From NCBI RefSeq assembly GCF_051045985.1, contig NZ_CP157350.1, positions 806,001 through 870,000 on the forward strand: a DNA stretch of 64,000 nt. Direction: 5' to 3'. Position numbers and translations under genes: made by a program. Shown here piece after piece: positions 1-9,666 of this stretch. This stretch comes from Scardovia wiggsiae. GTDB taxonomy: Bacteria; Actinomycetota; Actinomycetes; Actinomycetales; Bifidobacteriaceae. Within the stretch, counting starts at the first letter, position 1. The number at the start of each line of letters is the position of its first letter. The notes under the pieces were generated by a model, which was not told the origin of the DNA, made no database searches, and was given only the letters and a program-made list of their open reading frames with translations.

Positions 1-927
1 CAGCGCTGACGACCGCGATACACGCGGGTTGACTTCGATCACATAATATGAGAAACTGTCCGGATCCAGCGCCAGCTGGACATTGCACCCGCCGCATATC
101 TTCAAAGCCCTGATGATCCTTAATGAAGCGTCACGCAGCATCTGGTTCTCCCGGTCGGTAAGCGTCTGCACAGGTGCCGTTACAATACTGTCGCCTGTAT
201 GGATCCCGACCGGATCAATGTTTTCCATGGTGCATACCACGATGGCATTATCATGGGCATCACGCATAACTTCATATTCGATCTCTTTGAAACCCGCGAT
301 ACTGCGCTCAATGAGGCACTGGTGCACCGGGCTCATTTTCAGCCCGGCATCAGCTATACGGCGAAGCTCCTGCCTGTTATGCGCAAAACCGCCGCCAGTG
401 CCGCCCAGCGTATATGCCGGCCGCACAACCACGGGATACCCGAGTTCACTGGCATATTTCTCTGCATCTTCTACAGTATGGACTATATCGCTTTCCGGGA
501 CAGGCTCCCCCAGTTCGTTCATCAGTGAGCGGAAGAGCTCCCGGTCTTCAGCCTTATTGATAGCCTCAAGGTCTGTTCCCAGTATTTCTACGCCAAATTC
601 ATCGAGCACCCCGTCATTATGGAGGGCAACGACCAGGTTCAGGCCGGTCTGCCCGCCCAGCGTTCCCAGGATGGCATCAGGCCTCTCCTTATATATTACG
701 CGCTTGAGGAATTCCGTAGTCAGCGGTTCAATATATACCCTGTCTGCGATAGATGTATCTGTCATAATCGTTGCGGGGTTTGAATTGACAAGGACTACCT
801 CATACCCCTCTTCCCGCAGTGACTGGCATGCCTGGGACCCTGAATAGTCAAATTCAGCTGCCTGCCCGATAACTATAGGTCCGGAACCGACAACAAGTAT
901 TTTATGGATATCTGTACGTTTAGGCAT
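1..927 (-). CDS. carB: Carbamoyl-phosphate synthase large subunit (N-terminal part, cut by window edge)
   Basis: This is the large subunit of carbamoyl-phosphate synthase, which uses ammonia from CarA, bicarbonate and two ATP to make carbamoyl phosphate for pyrimidine and arginine synthesis. Only the first 309 codons lie in the window; the gene runs off the left edge. The start is the ATG at 927, and the protein opens with the family's typical MPKRTDIHKILVVGSGPIVI. The visible part is the first carbamoyl-phosphate N-domain and most of the first ATP-grasp domain, ending in the conserved IEVNPRVSRSSA stretch. The start overlaps the end of carA by 8 bases, so the two subunits are surely co-transcribed and translationally coupled. 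No frame break is visible. Confidence 0.97.
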   Translation of the reverse strand, partial: MPKRTDIHKILVVGSGPIVIGQAAEFDYSGSQACQSLREEGYEVVLVNSNPATIMTDTSIADRVYIEPLTTEFLKRVIYKERPDAILGTLGGQTGLNLVVALHNDGVLDEFGVEILGTDLEAINKAEDRELFRSLMNELGEPVPESDIVHTVEDAEKYASELGYPVVVRPAYTLGGTGGGFAHNRQELRRIADAGLKMSPVHQCLIERSIAGFKEIEYEVMRDAHDNAIVVCTMENIDPVGIHTGDSIVTAPVQTLTDRENQMLRDASLRIIRALKICGGCNVQLALDPDSFSYYVIEVNPRVSRSSAL

Positions 928-2050
928 TCCGAACCTCCATGTTGTCACGCCGGCCGGGACGGACAGATCCCGCATTGCCGGCATATTCCCTGTCCATCAG
1001 GGCAATAAACTCATCGAATAAGTAATTGCTGTCATGCGGTCCGCTGCTTGCCTCAGGATGGTACTGCACTGAGAATACAGGGAATTCCTGATGCCGTACC
1101 CCTTCACACGTTTTATCATTAAGCGACTCATGAGTGACCTCAAGCCCCGTTCCGGCAAGGCTTCCGATGTCTACAGAATATCCGTGGTTCTGCGCTGTTA
1201 TTTCTACACGCCCTGTAGACAGGTTCTTCACAGGATGGTTGGATCCGCGATGGCCGAACTTCAGTTTGAAAGTCCGTGCCCCGCATGCCAGGGAAATAAG
1301 CTGATGCCCCAGGCATATGCCAAATATGCTTACCTGCCCTAAAAGACGGCGTACTGTGTCGATTGCTTCGGGGATATCAGCAGGATCCCCCGGGCCGTTG
1401 GACAGCATTACGCCATCAGGGCGGTACTCCATGATCTGTTCCGCATCCGTATTCCACGGTACAACGATCAGATCGCAGTTCCGTTTTGACAGTTCGCGGA
1501 TTATACCGAGTTTCTCGCCGAAATCCATCAGCACAACTTTATGCCCGCGGTTAGGGACAGGGAACGGGCGGGCTGTTGATACACGCTTCACCTGGTCATG
1601 CAGATAATCTGCCGACCTCAGCTGTGAAACAAGCGTATCAGTATCAGCATCGGCAGCAGCCATTGCTGCCTTCATCGTCCCGGCCTCACGTATCTTCAAG
1701 GTCAGGGCACGAGTATCAATGCCATATATCCCCGGTATGCCCTTCTGCTTCAGATACTGGTCCAGCGTCTCCCGGCTCCGCCAGTTATTCGGCTCAGGGC
1801 AGTAATCGCGTACAGCCAGGCCGAACAGGGCAGGTTCCAGGCTTTCGTTATCGTCACCGTTTATGCCGTAATTACCAATAAGCGGGTAGGTCATTGTAAC
1901 GATCTGCCCGCAATAGGAATTATCTGTGATGATTTCCTGGTACCCTGTCATTGATGTATTAAAAACCAGTTCACCAATACGGAAAATATCGGATCCGAAG
2001 GCGAAGCCCCTGTATATCGTCCCGTCTTCGAGGACCAGCAACCGTTCCAT
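920..2050 (-). CDS. carA: Carbamoyl-phosphate synthase small subunit
   Basis: This is the glutamine amidotransferase subunit that releases ammonia from glutamine and channels it to CarB. I start it at the ATG at 2050 (MERLLVLEDG), which has a GGAGG ribosome site 5 bases upstream; the open frame extends 13 codons further but without such support. That gives 376 residues, normal for the family. The N-terminal CPSase small-subunit domain covers about residues 1-140. The class I glutaminase domain follows from about 170, with nucleophile Cys246 in FGICLGHQ and the His331/Glu333 pair in VQYHPEAS. The 3' end overlaps the start of carB. The pair probably follows the helicase gene on the same strand, 86 bases downstream of its stop. 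Confidence 0.97.
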   Translation of the reverse strand: MERLLVLEDGTIYRGFAFGSDIFRIGELVFNTSMTGYQEIITDNSYCGQIVTMTYPLIGNYGINGDDNESLEPALFGLAVRDYCPEPNNWRSRETLDQYLKQKGIPGIYGIDTRALTLKIREAGTMKAAMAAADADTDTLVSQLRSADYLHDQVKRVSTARPFPVPNRGHKVVLMDFGEKLGIIRELSKRNCDLIVVPWNTDAEQIMEYRPDGVMLSNGPGDPADIPEAIDTVRRLLGQVSIFGICLGHQLISLACGARTFKLKFGHRGSNHPVKNLSTGRVEITAQNHGYSVDIGSLAGTGLEVTHESLNDKTCEGVRHQEFPVFSVQYHPEASSGPHDSNYLFDEFIALMDREYAGNAGSVRPGRRDNMEVRNA

Positions 2051-2136
2051 AACAGCCTCCCCGCATACTGGGGAGCAAGGCCACAGCATGCAAGATCTTA
2101 TGCGTTGAGCTTGTGGATATCCCTATTATTTAAGCG

Positions 2137-4794
2137 TTACGGTTCGACATCGCGCAGCTGCTCAGCAGCGCCCACCCTGTACCGTCTGAATACCGCATCG
2201 CCCTCGTCCTGTGTCTTTACTATATCGACAATACCGTCAATGGCCCAGTCATTGTCGCCGTCGCTGTCGCATACCACCTGGCGGACATGCCATGTATGGC
2301 TTGCCGCTTCCTGTGAATCGTCAAGGATGAAGAACTCTGCAGAACGGGCATCGGTATCTGTAAGGATATCATCATGGGCATCAAAGAAACCATCGAGGGC
2401 AGCATCCCATTCATGGACCCCATATCCGTAACTGCCATCCATTTCCCCTAAGGTCTGGCTGTCCTCAAGCGCCATAAGCTGCACCCGGCGGAACATCGCG
2501 TTACGGACGAGGACGCGGAGCGCGCGGCGGTCGGCGGCTACCGCTTCCATACCTGAAGGTGGCGGCGCGGAAAAAGCTTCCTGGGATCCGGCGCGGCCGT
2601 TACGCTCCCTGGATGCTTCGCCGTAAGAATTTTCCCATTCGTCAACAAGCGAGGAATCCACAGTCCGCACAACGTACCCCAGCCACTGGATGATATCGCG
2701 CAGGCGCTCATCCGCCTTATCCGGGGGAACAGTACGCGAAAGTACGCGGTATGCATCGCTGAGATACCGCAGAAGCGTGCCTTCGCTGCGGGACACCCCA
2801 TAACTTGAAATATACTGGGAGAAATCAGCTGACTGTTCAATCATGTCGCGCAGGACTGATTTTGGTTTTACATCATAATCCGCCGCCCACGGCATATCGC
2901 GGAGATACTGGTTAAAAGCGGGTATGAGCAGATCCTTGAGCGGCTGCGGATACGTAACCTCCTGCAGCCTGTCCATACGCTCATCATAATCTATCCCTTC
3001 ATCCTTCATACGGACCATGGCTTCATCGCGTTCCCGCCGCTCCTGCACACGCAGTATTGGACGGGGATCCTCCAGGGTAGCTTCAGCAGCAGAAATGATA
3101 TTCAGCGCATATGCAGGGTCATCAGGGTCAAGAAGCTCAAGTGCAGCTATAAGGAATGGCGCTAACGGCTGGTCCATCGCAAGGTCATCAGGCATATCCA
3201 CTGCAAGCGTGTAATCTGTGGTGCCGTCTTCCAGTTCCCATTTCTCAGCGATCCCGGAACTGATAAGTGTCTGCATAACAGATGCTGCAGTTTCCAGGAG
3301 CTCCTTTTTATCCCCCTCAGGCTGGGCACTGCTGCTTATAAGCTCCCTGATACGCTTCCATGCATTGCCTCCCTGGGCGATCTCATCAAGGACGAGTGAA
3401 TGGGAAACCTTCATATGCGGCACAAGCGTTTCCGGCTGCATGCCAATAAGTTTCGTCAATGTTGCCTCGCTCCAGTTCACAAAACCTTCAGGGGCTTTTT
3501 TACGTTTGATTTTTTTAAGCTTTTTGGGATCATCCCCCGCTTTGGCCAGAGCCTTCGCATTTTCTATCTCATATTCAGGCGCGAGGGCTATCACCAGCCC
3601 TTCTGTATCAAACCCTGAACGGCCTGCCCGGCCTGCTATCTGATGGAACTCGCGCGCCTTAAGGCGCCGCTGCCTCCTTCCGTCGAATTTAGCCAATGCC
3701 GTCAGCACAACCGTATGTATCGGGACATTGATCCCTACTCCCAATGTATCCGTCCCGCAGATCACGGGCAGAAGCCCGTCCTGGGCCAGCTGTTCCACCA
3801 TCCTCCTGTACCGCGGAAGCATACCCGCATGATGGACACCGACACCATTGAGCAGCAGGCGTTTTAAGGACTTCCCAAAAGCTGTGGTGAATTTTGTATG
3901 TGCCAATGCCCTACGGATCTGATCACGCTGCCCTTTGCTCGAGACCCCCAGGCCTGACAGGTCTTCAGCAGTATTCACAGCGGCATCCTGCGAAAAATGG
4001 ACTATATAAACAGGGACCTGCCCCCTGCTGATAAGCCTGTTCACTACAGACTGCAGGGGCTCAGCGGCATACGTATATTCCAGAGGCACAGGGCGCTGCG
4101 CATCAGCAATAGTATCCACCGTACGGCCTGTATTGTCTTCTATCAGCGCAGCAATATCACTGGTGTCTCCCAGTGTTGCACTCATGAGCAGGAACTGGGC
4201 ATTATGCAGCACGAGCAGCGGTATCTGCCAGGCCCAGCCACGGTCAGGATCCCCGTAAAAATGGAATTCGTCCATGGCAACATAACTGATATCAGCTTTT
4301 TTGCCTTCCCTGAGCGCCTGGTTCGCAAGTATCTCAGCAGTGCAGCAGATTACGGGCGCCTGCGGGTTGATACGTGTATCGCCTGTGATCATACCGACAT
4401 ATCCGGCACCGAAAATAGAAACTAATTCAAAAAATTTTTCGCTGACAAGCGCCTTGATAGGGGCGGTATAGTATGACCGCCCGCCGCGGCACAGCGCCAT
4501 AAAGTGCATTGCGACAGCTATTAGGGATTTCCCTGACCCCGTGGGCGTGCTGACAATGGCATGATTGCCGGATAACAGCGCGAGTACCGCTTCCTCCTGA
4601 TGAGGCCACAGCGTGAGATGCCTGACTGAGCTGACCCATCTTTCGAAGCGGGCAAGGATCTCATCATCATCCAGTTCTGCAGCACCCGGGCTGAAGGAGC
4701 CTTCCGGGATCAAAGACCCCAGTGCAGCAGGCGCATGCTTCGGTCCGGACGGCCCGGACAGATCCGTGCTTCCTGGAATATCAGTATGTGCCAT
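2137..4794 (-). CDS. DExH-box superfamily 2 helicase with DUF3516 C-terminus
   Basis: This is an ATP-dependent Ski2-like helicase of the actinobacterial type that carries a DUF3516 C-terminal region; an RNA substrate is likely from the family but is not shown here. Numbered from the first ATG, the P-loop TPTGSGKS is at 85-92, the DEFH box at 177-180, the SAT motif at 207-209 and the motif VI sequence QIAGRAGR near 390. The remaining roughly 450 residues match the DUF3516 half in general character. Two ATGs compete at 4800 and 4794; the second is preferred because the AGGAG upstream is only 3 bases from the first but 9 from the second. It reads toward carA and may share its transcript. Confidence 0.9.
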   Translation of the reverse strand: MAHTDIPGSTDLSGPSGPKHAPAALGSLIPEGSFSPGAAELDDDEILARFERWVSSVRHLTLWPHQEEAVLALLSGNHAIVSTPTGSGKSLIAVAMHFMALCRGGRSYYTAPIKALVSEKFFELVSIFGAGYVGMITGDTRINPQAPVICCTAEILANQALREGKKADISYVAMDEFHFYGDPDRGWAWQIPLLVLHNAQFLLMSATLGDTSDIAALIEDNTGRTVDTIADAQRPVPLEYTYAAEPLQSVVNRLISRGQVPVYIVHFSQDAAVNTAEDLSGLGVSSKGQRDQIRRALAHTKFTTAFGKSLKRLLLNGVGVHHAGMLPRYRRMVEQLAQDGLLPVICGTDTLGVGINVPIHTVVLTALAKFDGRRQRRLKAREFHQIAGRAGRSGFDTEGLVIALAPEYEIENAKALAKAGDDPKKLKKIKRKKAPEGFVNWSEATLTKLIGMQPETLVPHMKVSHSLVLDEIAQGGNAWKRIRELISSSAQPEGDKKELLETAASVMQTLISSGIAEKWELEDGTTDYTLAVDMPDDLAMDQPLAPFLIAALELLDPDDPAYALNIISAAEATLEDPRPILRVQERRERDEAMVRMKDEGIDYDERMDRLQEVTYPQPLKDLLIPAFNQYLRDMPWAADYDVKPKSVLRDMIEQSADFSQYISSYGVSRSEGTLLRYLSDAYRVLSRTVPPDKADERLRDIIQWLGYVVRTVDSSLVDEWENSYGEASRERNGRAGSQEAFSAPPPSGMEAVAADRRALRVLVRNAMFRRVQLMALEDSQTLGEMDGSYGYGVHEWDAALDGFFDAHDDILTDTDARSAEFFILDDSQEAASHTWHVRQVVCDSDGDNDWAIDGIVDIVKTQDEGDAVFRRYRVGAAEQLRDVEP

Positions 4795-5005
4795 TACCAT
4801 CCGCTCCTATAAGTCAGGGATCAGTTTCGTAAACAGTCTGTACCGGGCTATTCCATCATATAGTGCGGCATAACAAACCGCTCACCGTGCTTTACCTGCC
4901 GTTCACCCAAATCACGTACCACAGGCCGGACTGGTGCTTTATAGTGGTATTACCGCCGGGGATATTCAGCGGAAGGCAAACATCATTGGAAAGGAGGTCG
5001 GCCTT

Positions 5006-5497
5006 ATGAAAGTCAATTTCCATATTGACCCACAGATGGCGGATGAACAGCACACAGATTTCTATATCACTGAAATCACTGACAGCATACAGTCTGCCGC
5101 TGACCTGCTCACTGCCGAAAGGCCATTACATGACCACCACCATCCGGAGATTCCTACCGGGGATACCGGCAGTCCTGACATAGTGTGGTGCACTATGGGG
5201 ACTTCCCTCGTACCGGTAAATACTGATGATATTTATGCTGTGTATACTTTCCATGACCGCACCTGTGTGGCAACAAAAGATGCGCAGTATGAATACAAAG
5301 GCAGGCTTTACCAGATACGGGAGCTGCTTCCCGAAAAGTTTATTGAAACCTCGCGGAATGCCTCACTGAACATGGACTATATCCAGTTCCTGGACCTGAG
5401 TTTCAGCGGGACTATCACCGTTTTTATGAAAAACAAACAGAAAATCCAGGTATCACGCCGTTTTATAAGCGAATTCAAGCGAAGGCTTGGGTTATAA
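5006..5497 (+). CDS. LytTR-domain DNA-binding transcriptional regulator
   Basis: This is a small regulator of about 163 residues whose C-terminal half has the look of a LytTR DNA-binding domain: a run of short beta strands, the segment NMDYIQFLDLSFSGTITV, and the closing basic motif VSRRFISEFKRRLGL. There is no response-receiver domain, so it is the LytTR-only type. The ATG at 5006 is chosen because it follows an AAGGAGG site by 8 bases; the frame is open further upstream without support. A DUF3021 membrane protein follows 33 bases downstream. In Firmicutes such LytTR plus membrane-protein pairs work as regulator and inhibitor, so the same is inferred here. I could not identify its operator with confidence. 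Confidence 0.85.
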   Translation: MKVNFHIDPQMADEQHTDFYITEITDSIQSAADLLTAERPLHDHHHPEIPTGDTGSPDIVWCTMGTSLVPVNTDDIYAVYTFHDRTCVATKDAQYEYKGRLYQIRELLPEKFIETSRNASLNMDYIQFLDLSFSGTITVFMKNKQKIQVSRRFISEFKRRLGL

Positions 5498-5530
5498 CTG
5501 CTGATATCACATATTAAGGAGAATATTATT

Positions 5531-6085
5531 ATGGCACATAAATTGGCATCTGCACCTGTATCCGAAAGTCCACAAAAGCCTATTAAGAAAATCGGCGAAA
5601 CAGATCGTCCCCTGACTATCGGGGCTTTCCTGCGCGATACCGTCATGGGCGCCGGTATGGGCATGCTTATAGGAGGCGTATTTTCACTCGCCTTCAGCAT
5701 GGGGTTCGGGACCTCAGCCTACTACCCGTCTTCCCCCCAATTCATGCGGCGGTTCCCTAACCAGCTTTCAGCAGTCGCAGTGAGCTTCCTGTTATGGGTA
5801 CTTATGGGCATAATGTTCACATGGGTAACTTATATCCGATTCAAGAGTGACTGGTCAGTACTCAAGAGAACTGCCATACATTGCCTTATGTGCTATGCCC
5901 TGTTCACACCGCTTGCCATCGCAGCGGGCTGGTTCCCGCTCAACGCTGCATGGCTGGCTATATATACAGCAATATGGTTTGCAGTCTATATAGTTCTGTG
6001 GGGCATCGCATATCTTATCGGGAAAAAGGAAATCCTGGCATTGAATACCAGGCTCAATTCATACAGTCCCAACACGGGGGAATAA
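5531..6085 (+). CDS. DUF3021 family membrane protein, partner of the LytTR regulator
   Basis: This is a 184-residue integral membrane protein. After a hydrophilic N-terminal tail of about 30 residues there are four hydrophobic segments, near residues 38-58, 80-103, 117-137 and 140-161, then a short cytoplasmic tail. The pattern and its place behind a LytTR gene match DUF3021 proteins. A good ribosome site (AAGGAG, 9 bases before the ATG) sits in the 33-base gap, so the two genes form an operon. By analogy with membrane partners of LytTR regulators in streptococci it may hold its regulator inactive until a membrane signal arrives; this is inference. The operon ends in a strong hairpin terminator at 6118-6156. 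Confidence 0.8.
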   Translation: MAHKLASAPVSESPQKPIKKIGETDRPLTIGAFLRDTVMGAGMGMLIGGVFSLAFSMGFGTSAYYPSSPQFMRRFPNQLSAVAVSFLLWVLMGIMFTWVTYIRFKSDWSVLKRTAIHCLMCYALFTPLAIAAGWFPLNAAWLAIYTAIWFAVYIVLWGIAYLIGKKEILALNTRLNSYSPNTGE

Positions 6086-6117
6086 CCGGTTATCCTGGAT
6101 CCTGAGATAAGTCTAAT

Positions 6118-6156
6118 AATATGCGGGGGCGGCTGGAAATGCCGCCCCCGCATATT
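6118..6156. terminator. Perfect 16-bp stem, bidirectional terminator
   Basis: The arms AATATGCGGGGGCGGC (6118-6133) and its exact complement (6141-6156) enclose a 7-base loop. The hairpin lies between the convergent DUF3021 and aspS genes. The AT-rich base of the stem supplies a short U tract on both strands, so it can end transcripts from both sides. Confidence 0.9.
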
Positions 6157-6184
6157 AGATCCGATTTATTGTGCAACAGCCAGC

Positions 6185-7981
6185 CTATTCATCTTCTTCA
6201 GGATCATAGTCCACGCCGGTTTCAGCGCGCTGCTCGTCTGAAATTGGAGCAGGGGCACCTGTAAGAGGGTCTGTACCGCCTCCGGATTTGGGGAATGCGA
6301 TCACATCGCGGATAGAATCCTCGCCCGCAAGTATTGCAGCGCAGCGGTCCCATCCAAAAGCAATGCCGGCATGCGGAGGTGCACCAAATTTGAACGCTTC
6401 AAGCAGGAAACCGAACTTGTCCTGCGCCTCTTCCTCACCGATTCCCAGGACTTCAAGTACACGGTCCTGGATATCATCCCGGTGGATTCGTACCGATCCG
6501 CCGCCGATCTCATTGCCGTTGCACACGATATCATAGGAATCGCTCATAGCATGCCCGGGATCCTTATCGAATGTATCGATCCAGTCTGCACTTGGCATAG
6601 TGAAAGGATGGTGCATAGAGGTCCATACAGAATGGCCTACAGCCACATCATCGTCATCAGGGTCATCTGTACGCTTGAACAGCGGGAAATCAACAACCCA
6701 TGCGAAGGCAAATTCATCTTTTTTAAGCAGGCCCTGGCGTTTTGCGATCTCAACGCGGGCTGCGCCGAGCAGCAGCTGGGAAGGCTCTCTGGCACCTGCG
6801 GCAAAAAAGACAGCGTCCCCGGCTTCCGCATGGACAGCTTCCATAAGGCCGCTGCGCTCTTCATCGGAAAGGTTCTTGGCAACAGGCCCCTTGAGTTCCC
6901 CATCTTCAGAGAACTGCACGTATGCAAGGCCCTTGGCACCGCGCTGGCGCGCCCATTCCTGCCATGCATCAAACTGCCTGCGCGGCAGGTCCGCCGCACC
7001 TTTATAGACTACAGCACCCACATAGTCAGCCTGGAACACGCGGAACGGCGTATTCTCAAAATAGCGTGTGAGGTCTGTGATCTGATTGCCGAAACGCAGG
7101 TCGGGCTTGTCGGAACCGTATTTATCCATGGCATCTGCCCATGAGATACGCCGGAAAGGCAGAGTAACCTCATATCCTGCGCTTCTCCATACAGCTGCAA
7201 TCACCTGCTCTGCCAGCGCGATAACGTCTTCCTGGCTGACGAAGCTCATCTCCATATCAAGCTGGGTGAACTCGGGCTGGCGGTCGGCCCGGAAATCCTC
7301 GTCTCGGTAACACCGTGCCAGCTGATAATACCGTTCCACACCGGAAACCATCAGAAGCTGCTTCAGCAGCTGGGGCGACTGGGGCAGCGCATACCATGAA
7401 CCGGGTGAAAGCCGTGCCGGGACGACAAAGTCACGTGCCCCTTCAGGGGTTGATTTAATAAGCGTAGGGGTTTCGATCTCAGTAAATCCGAGTTTATCAA
7501 GCTCATTTCTGGCAGCTTTCGCCATATCGGACCGGAGCCTGATATTGCGCTGCATCTGGGGGCGGCGCAGGTCAAGATACCTGTACCGCAGGCGGGTATC
7601 ATCTCCTGGAAGCTGCTCTTCAGCTTCATTTGCCAGCGCTGTTGATACCTGGAACGGCAGGGCTGCAGATTTCGACAGTATAACGACTTCCTGGGCTACG
7701 ATCTCGACCTTTCCTGTAGCTATATGGTCATTCTCATTGCCTTCGGGGCGTTCGCGCACATCCCCGGTTACCTTTACAACGAATTCCGACCGCAGTGGGC
7801 GTGCAACCTCTTCATCATAGATGACTACCTGCACCAGCCCGGACGCATCCCGTACATCAAGGAACGCCACTCCGCCGTGATCACGGCGGCGGTCTACCCA
7901 CCCGCTGACAGTAACTGTCCGGCCGATAAGCGATTCCGCGATGTCTGCGCAATGATGTGTACGATAAGCTGTCTGACTCAT
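6185..7981 (-). CDS. aspS: Aspartyl-tRNA synthetase
   Basis: This class II synthetase charges tRNA-Asp with aspartate. The 598 residues fit the bacterial form: an N-terminal OB-fold anticodon domain (RTVTVSGWVDRRRDHGGVAFLDVRD near residue 20-45), the catalytic core with motif 2 (RCYRDEDFRADRQPEFTQLD), the bacterial GAD insertion around residues 300-420, and motif 3 in GIAFGWDRCAAIL near the C-terminus. The ATG at 7981 follows a purine-rich GAGG site by 9 bases. It lies downstream of hisS on the same strand with a 205-base gap, a common pairing in actinobacteria. Whether it also charges tRNA-Asn, as many bacterial enzymes with GatCAB do, cannot be judged from the sequence alone. It ends against a bidirectional terminator. 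Confidence 0.97.
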   Translation of the reverse strand: MSQTAYRTHHCADIAESLIGRTVTVSGWVDRRRDHGGVAFLDVRDASGLVQVVIYDEEVARPLRSEFVVKVTGDVRERPEGNENDHIATGKVEIVAQEVVILSKSAALPFQVSTALANEAEEQLPGDDTRLRYRYLDLRRPQMQRNIRLRSDMAKAARNELDKLGFTEIETPTLIKSTPEGARDFVVPARLSPGSWYALPQSPQLLKQLLMVSGVERYYQLARCYRDEDFRADRQPEFTQLDMEMSFVSQEDVIALAEQVIAAVWRSAGYEVTLPFRRISWADAMDKYGSDKPDLRFGNQITDLTRYFENTPFRVFQADYVGAVVYKGAADLPRRQFDAWQEWARQRGAKGLAYVQFSEDGELKGPVAKNLSDEERSGLMEAVHAEAGDAVFFAAGAREPSQLLLGAARVEIAKRQGLLKKDEFAFAWVVDFPLFKRTDDPDDDDVAVGHSVWTSMHHPFTMPSADWIDTFDKDPGHAMSDSYDIVCNGNEIGGGSVRIHRDDIQDRVLEVLGIGEEEAQDKFGFLLEAFKFGAPPHAGIAFGWDRCAAILAGEDSIRDVIAFPKSGGGTDPLTGAPAPISDEQRAETGVDYDPEEDE

Positions 7982-8186
7982 TTCCTTTTACCTCAAATTT
8001 TCACAGCAAACTTCAGTTTTCAACTCACTAAGAGTACATCATGCCCCCTATAGGGGTTCCCGCAGGAGCCTTCCCTTCCCCTTTAAGGAGCTGCCGGGAC
8101 GGGAGAGCATAGAAGGAATAACAGATACCCATCCTGAGTACAGGCACAGGGGACGCTGCTCCGCTATCCTGCCCTGCCAGGCCCTG
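7982..8186 (-). other. Intergenic spacer between hisS and aspS, no gene seen
   Basis: This 205-base gap holds GC-rich inverted segments, for example CCCC-TATA-GGGG at 8043-8054, on the strand that leads into aspS. I see no open reading frame, tRNA or recognisable T-box elements. It could hold an aspS promoter and a weak hisS terminator. Confidence 0.4.
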
Positions 8187-9587
8187 CTAGTTTCCGGCGG
8201 TTATATCCTGACGGGCATAATCCGGTGCAGGGGCCCATGAAGAGACATCGGCATCTTCCTGCTCCCCTGTGATGATGTTCTTTATCTGGTCATGGCCGGG
8301 TACGGGACCTGCACCCCCGGGCTCAGCAGGGAACCACACGTAAGGTATCCCCAGGCGGTCGGCGTATTTGATCTGCTTGCCGATTTTTGCAGAGTTCGGC
8401 GACACATCGCAGGAGATACCCCGGCTGCGGAGCGCTGCGGCGATCCTGTCAGATACCATACGGCTGTCCTCATCCCATACGGCCACCAGGACACAGGCCG
8501 GGGAAATCCGTGACGGCGATGCGCTGACTGTATGGAGAAGATAGGAAACAAGCCGTGACACTCCGATAGACAGGCCGACTCCCGGATATGTGCGGTTCCC
8601 CTGGCTGGCCAGGTTATCATAGCGTCCGCCGGAGCATATTGATCCAAGGTGCTCAGCACCGTCAAGGAATGTTTCATACACGGAACCAGTGTAGTAATCA
8701 AGCCCGCGTGCAATCCGCAGGTCAGCGACCACGGCGCCGGGACGGATCTTTGACGCCCTGTCAATAATCATTGCGAGCGTATCAACGCCCTGCTGCATCA
8801 GGGCATAGGGATCTGATCCGTGCTCGATCCCATATTCCTCACATAACGACGCACACGATCCGCGCAGCCCGTCAGCAGTTGAAGCAGTCACCTGTGCCAG
8901 ACGAAGGCATGCTTCAACCTGGCTGGCAGTACACCCTGCATCCTGCTGAAGAAGGCGTGAAACCTGATCAGCTGTTATTTTATCCAGTTTATCGATCTCA
9001 CGGAGCACAGGGTCAACATCTGTTATGCCAATACCCCGGTAAAAACCCTCAGAAAGCTTGCGGCTGTTTGCATGGATGACTGCAGCAGGCAGACCGAGGC
9101 TGCGGAGTTCCTCAAGCGCCTCAACCATGACCAGCGGTGCATCGACTTCATAATGCTCAGGCAGCGTGCCGTCACCCACTATATCAATATCTGCCTGGGT
9201 AAATTCCCTGTACCTGCCCTCCTGCGGACGCTCCCCCCGCCATACTTTCTGTATCTGCCAGCGCTTGAAGGGGAAAACAAGGCCGCCCGAATTTTCAACC
9301 ACATATCTGGACAGCGGCACAGTAAGGTCAAAATGGAGGCCAAGATGGCTTTCTACCGGGGCATCATCCTGCCCAAATTCCTGGAGGCGGGACAGCAGAT
9401 ATATCTCCTTGCTCGTCTCCCCCTTTTTCAGCAGGCTGGCGCCCGTCTCCACTGCGCGTGTTTCGATCCCCAGAAATCCATGAAGCTCGAAAACCCTGCG
9501 AAGAGTATCGATAACACGCTGTTCTACAACACGTTCCTGCGGGAGCCACTCAGGGAATCCCGAAATTGATGCGCCTTTTTTAGCCAT
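8187..9587 (-). CDS. hisS: Histidyl-tRNA synthetase
   Basis: This class II synthetase charges tRNA-His with histidine. The 466-residue product opens with the ISGFPEWLPQERVVEQRVID segment expected of the family. Motif 2 appears as WRGERPQEGRYREFTQADIDI near residue 115-135, and the histidine-specific motif ARGLDYYTGSVYE lies near residue 290. A C-terminal anticodon-binding domain covers roughly the last 100 residues. It is followed on the same strand by aspS. Its start is 79 bases from the divergent DUF349 gene, so the two share a short regulatory space. A TATTAT hexamer ends 8 bases before the ATG, which suggests a very short leader. Confidence 0.97.
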   Translation of the reverse strand: MAKKGASISGFPEWLPQERVVEQRVIDTLRRVFELHGFLGIETRAVETGASLLKKGETSKEIYLLSRLQEFGQDDAPVESHLGLHFDLTVPLSRYVVENSGGLVFPFKRWQIQKVWRGERPQEGRYREFTQADIDIVGDGTLPEHYEVDAPLVMVEALEELRSLGLPAAVIHANSRKLSEGFYRGIGITDVDPVLREIDKLDKITADQVSRLLQQDAGCTASQVEACLRLAQVTASTADGLRGSCASLCEEYGIEHGSDPYALMQQGVDTLAMIIDRASKIRPGAVVADLRIARGLDYYTGSVYETFLDGAEHLGSICSGGRYDNLASQGNRTYPGVGLSIGVSRLVSYLLHTVSASPSRISPACVLVAVWDEDSRMVSDRIAAALRSRGISCDVSPNSAKIGKQIKYADRLGIPYVWFPAEPGGAGPVPGHDQIKNIITGEQEDADVSSWAPAPDYARQDITAGN

Positions 9588-9666
9588 AACCCCTTATAAT
9601 AGGTGATGTTGAGGAAATCGCTGTGCACACGGTTTCCACTTTCCTATTACCACCAAGGAGTTGGCC

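Noticed and set aside
83..847. 254-codon plus-strand frame opposite carB
   Set aside because: Ser-rich composition typical of an antisense shadow; the carB frame on the other strand is unmistakable.
4884..4904. Two CCGT-containing segments upstream of the LytTR gene as possible operator repeats
   Set aside because: They are 14 bases apart, not the roughly two-turn spacing usual for LytTR sites, and match too few bases.
7982..8186. Possible T-box or other leader element upstream of aspS
   Set aside because: The GC-rich short stems are there, but no T-box sequence or specifier loop is recognisable.
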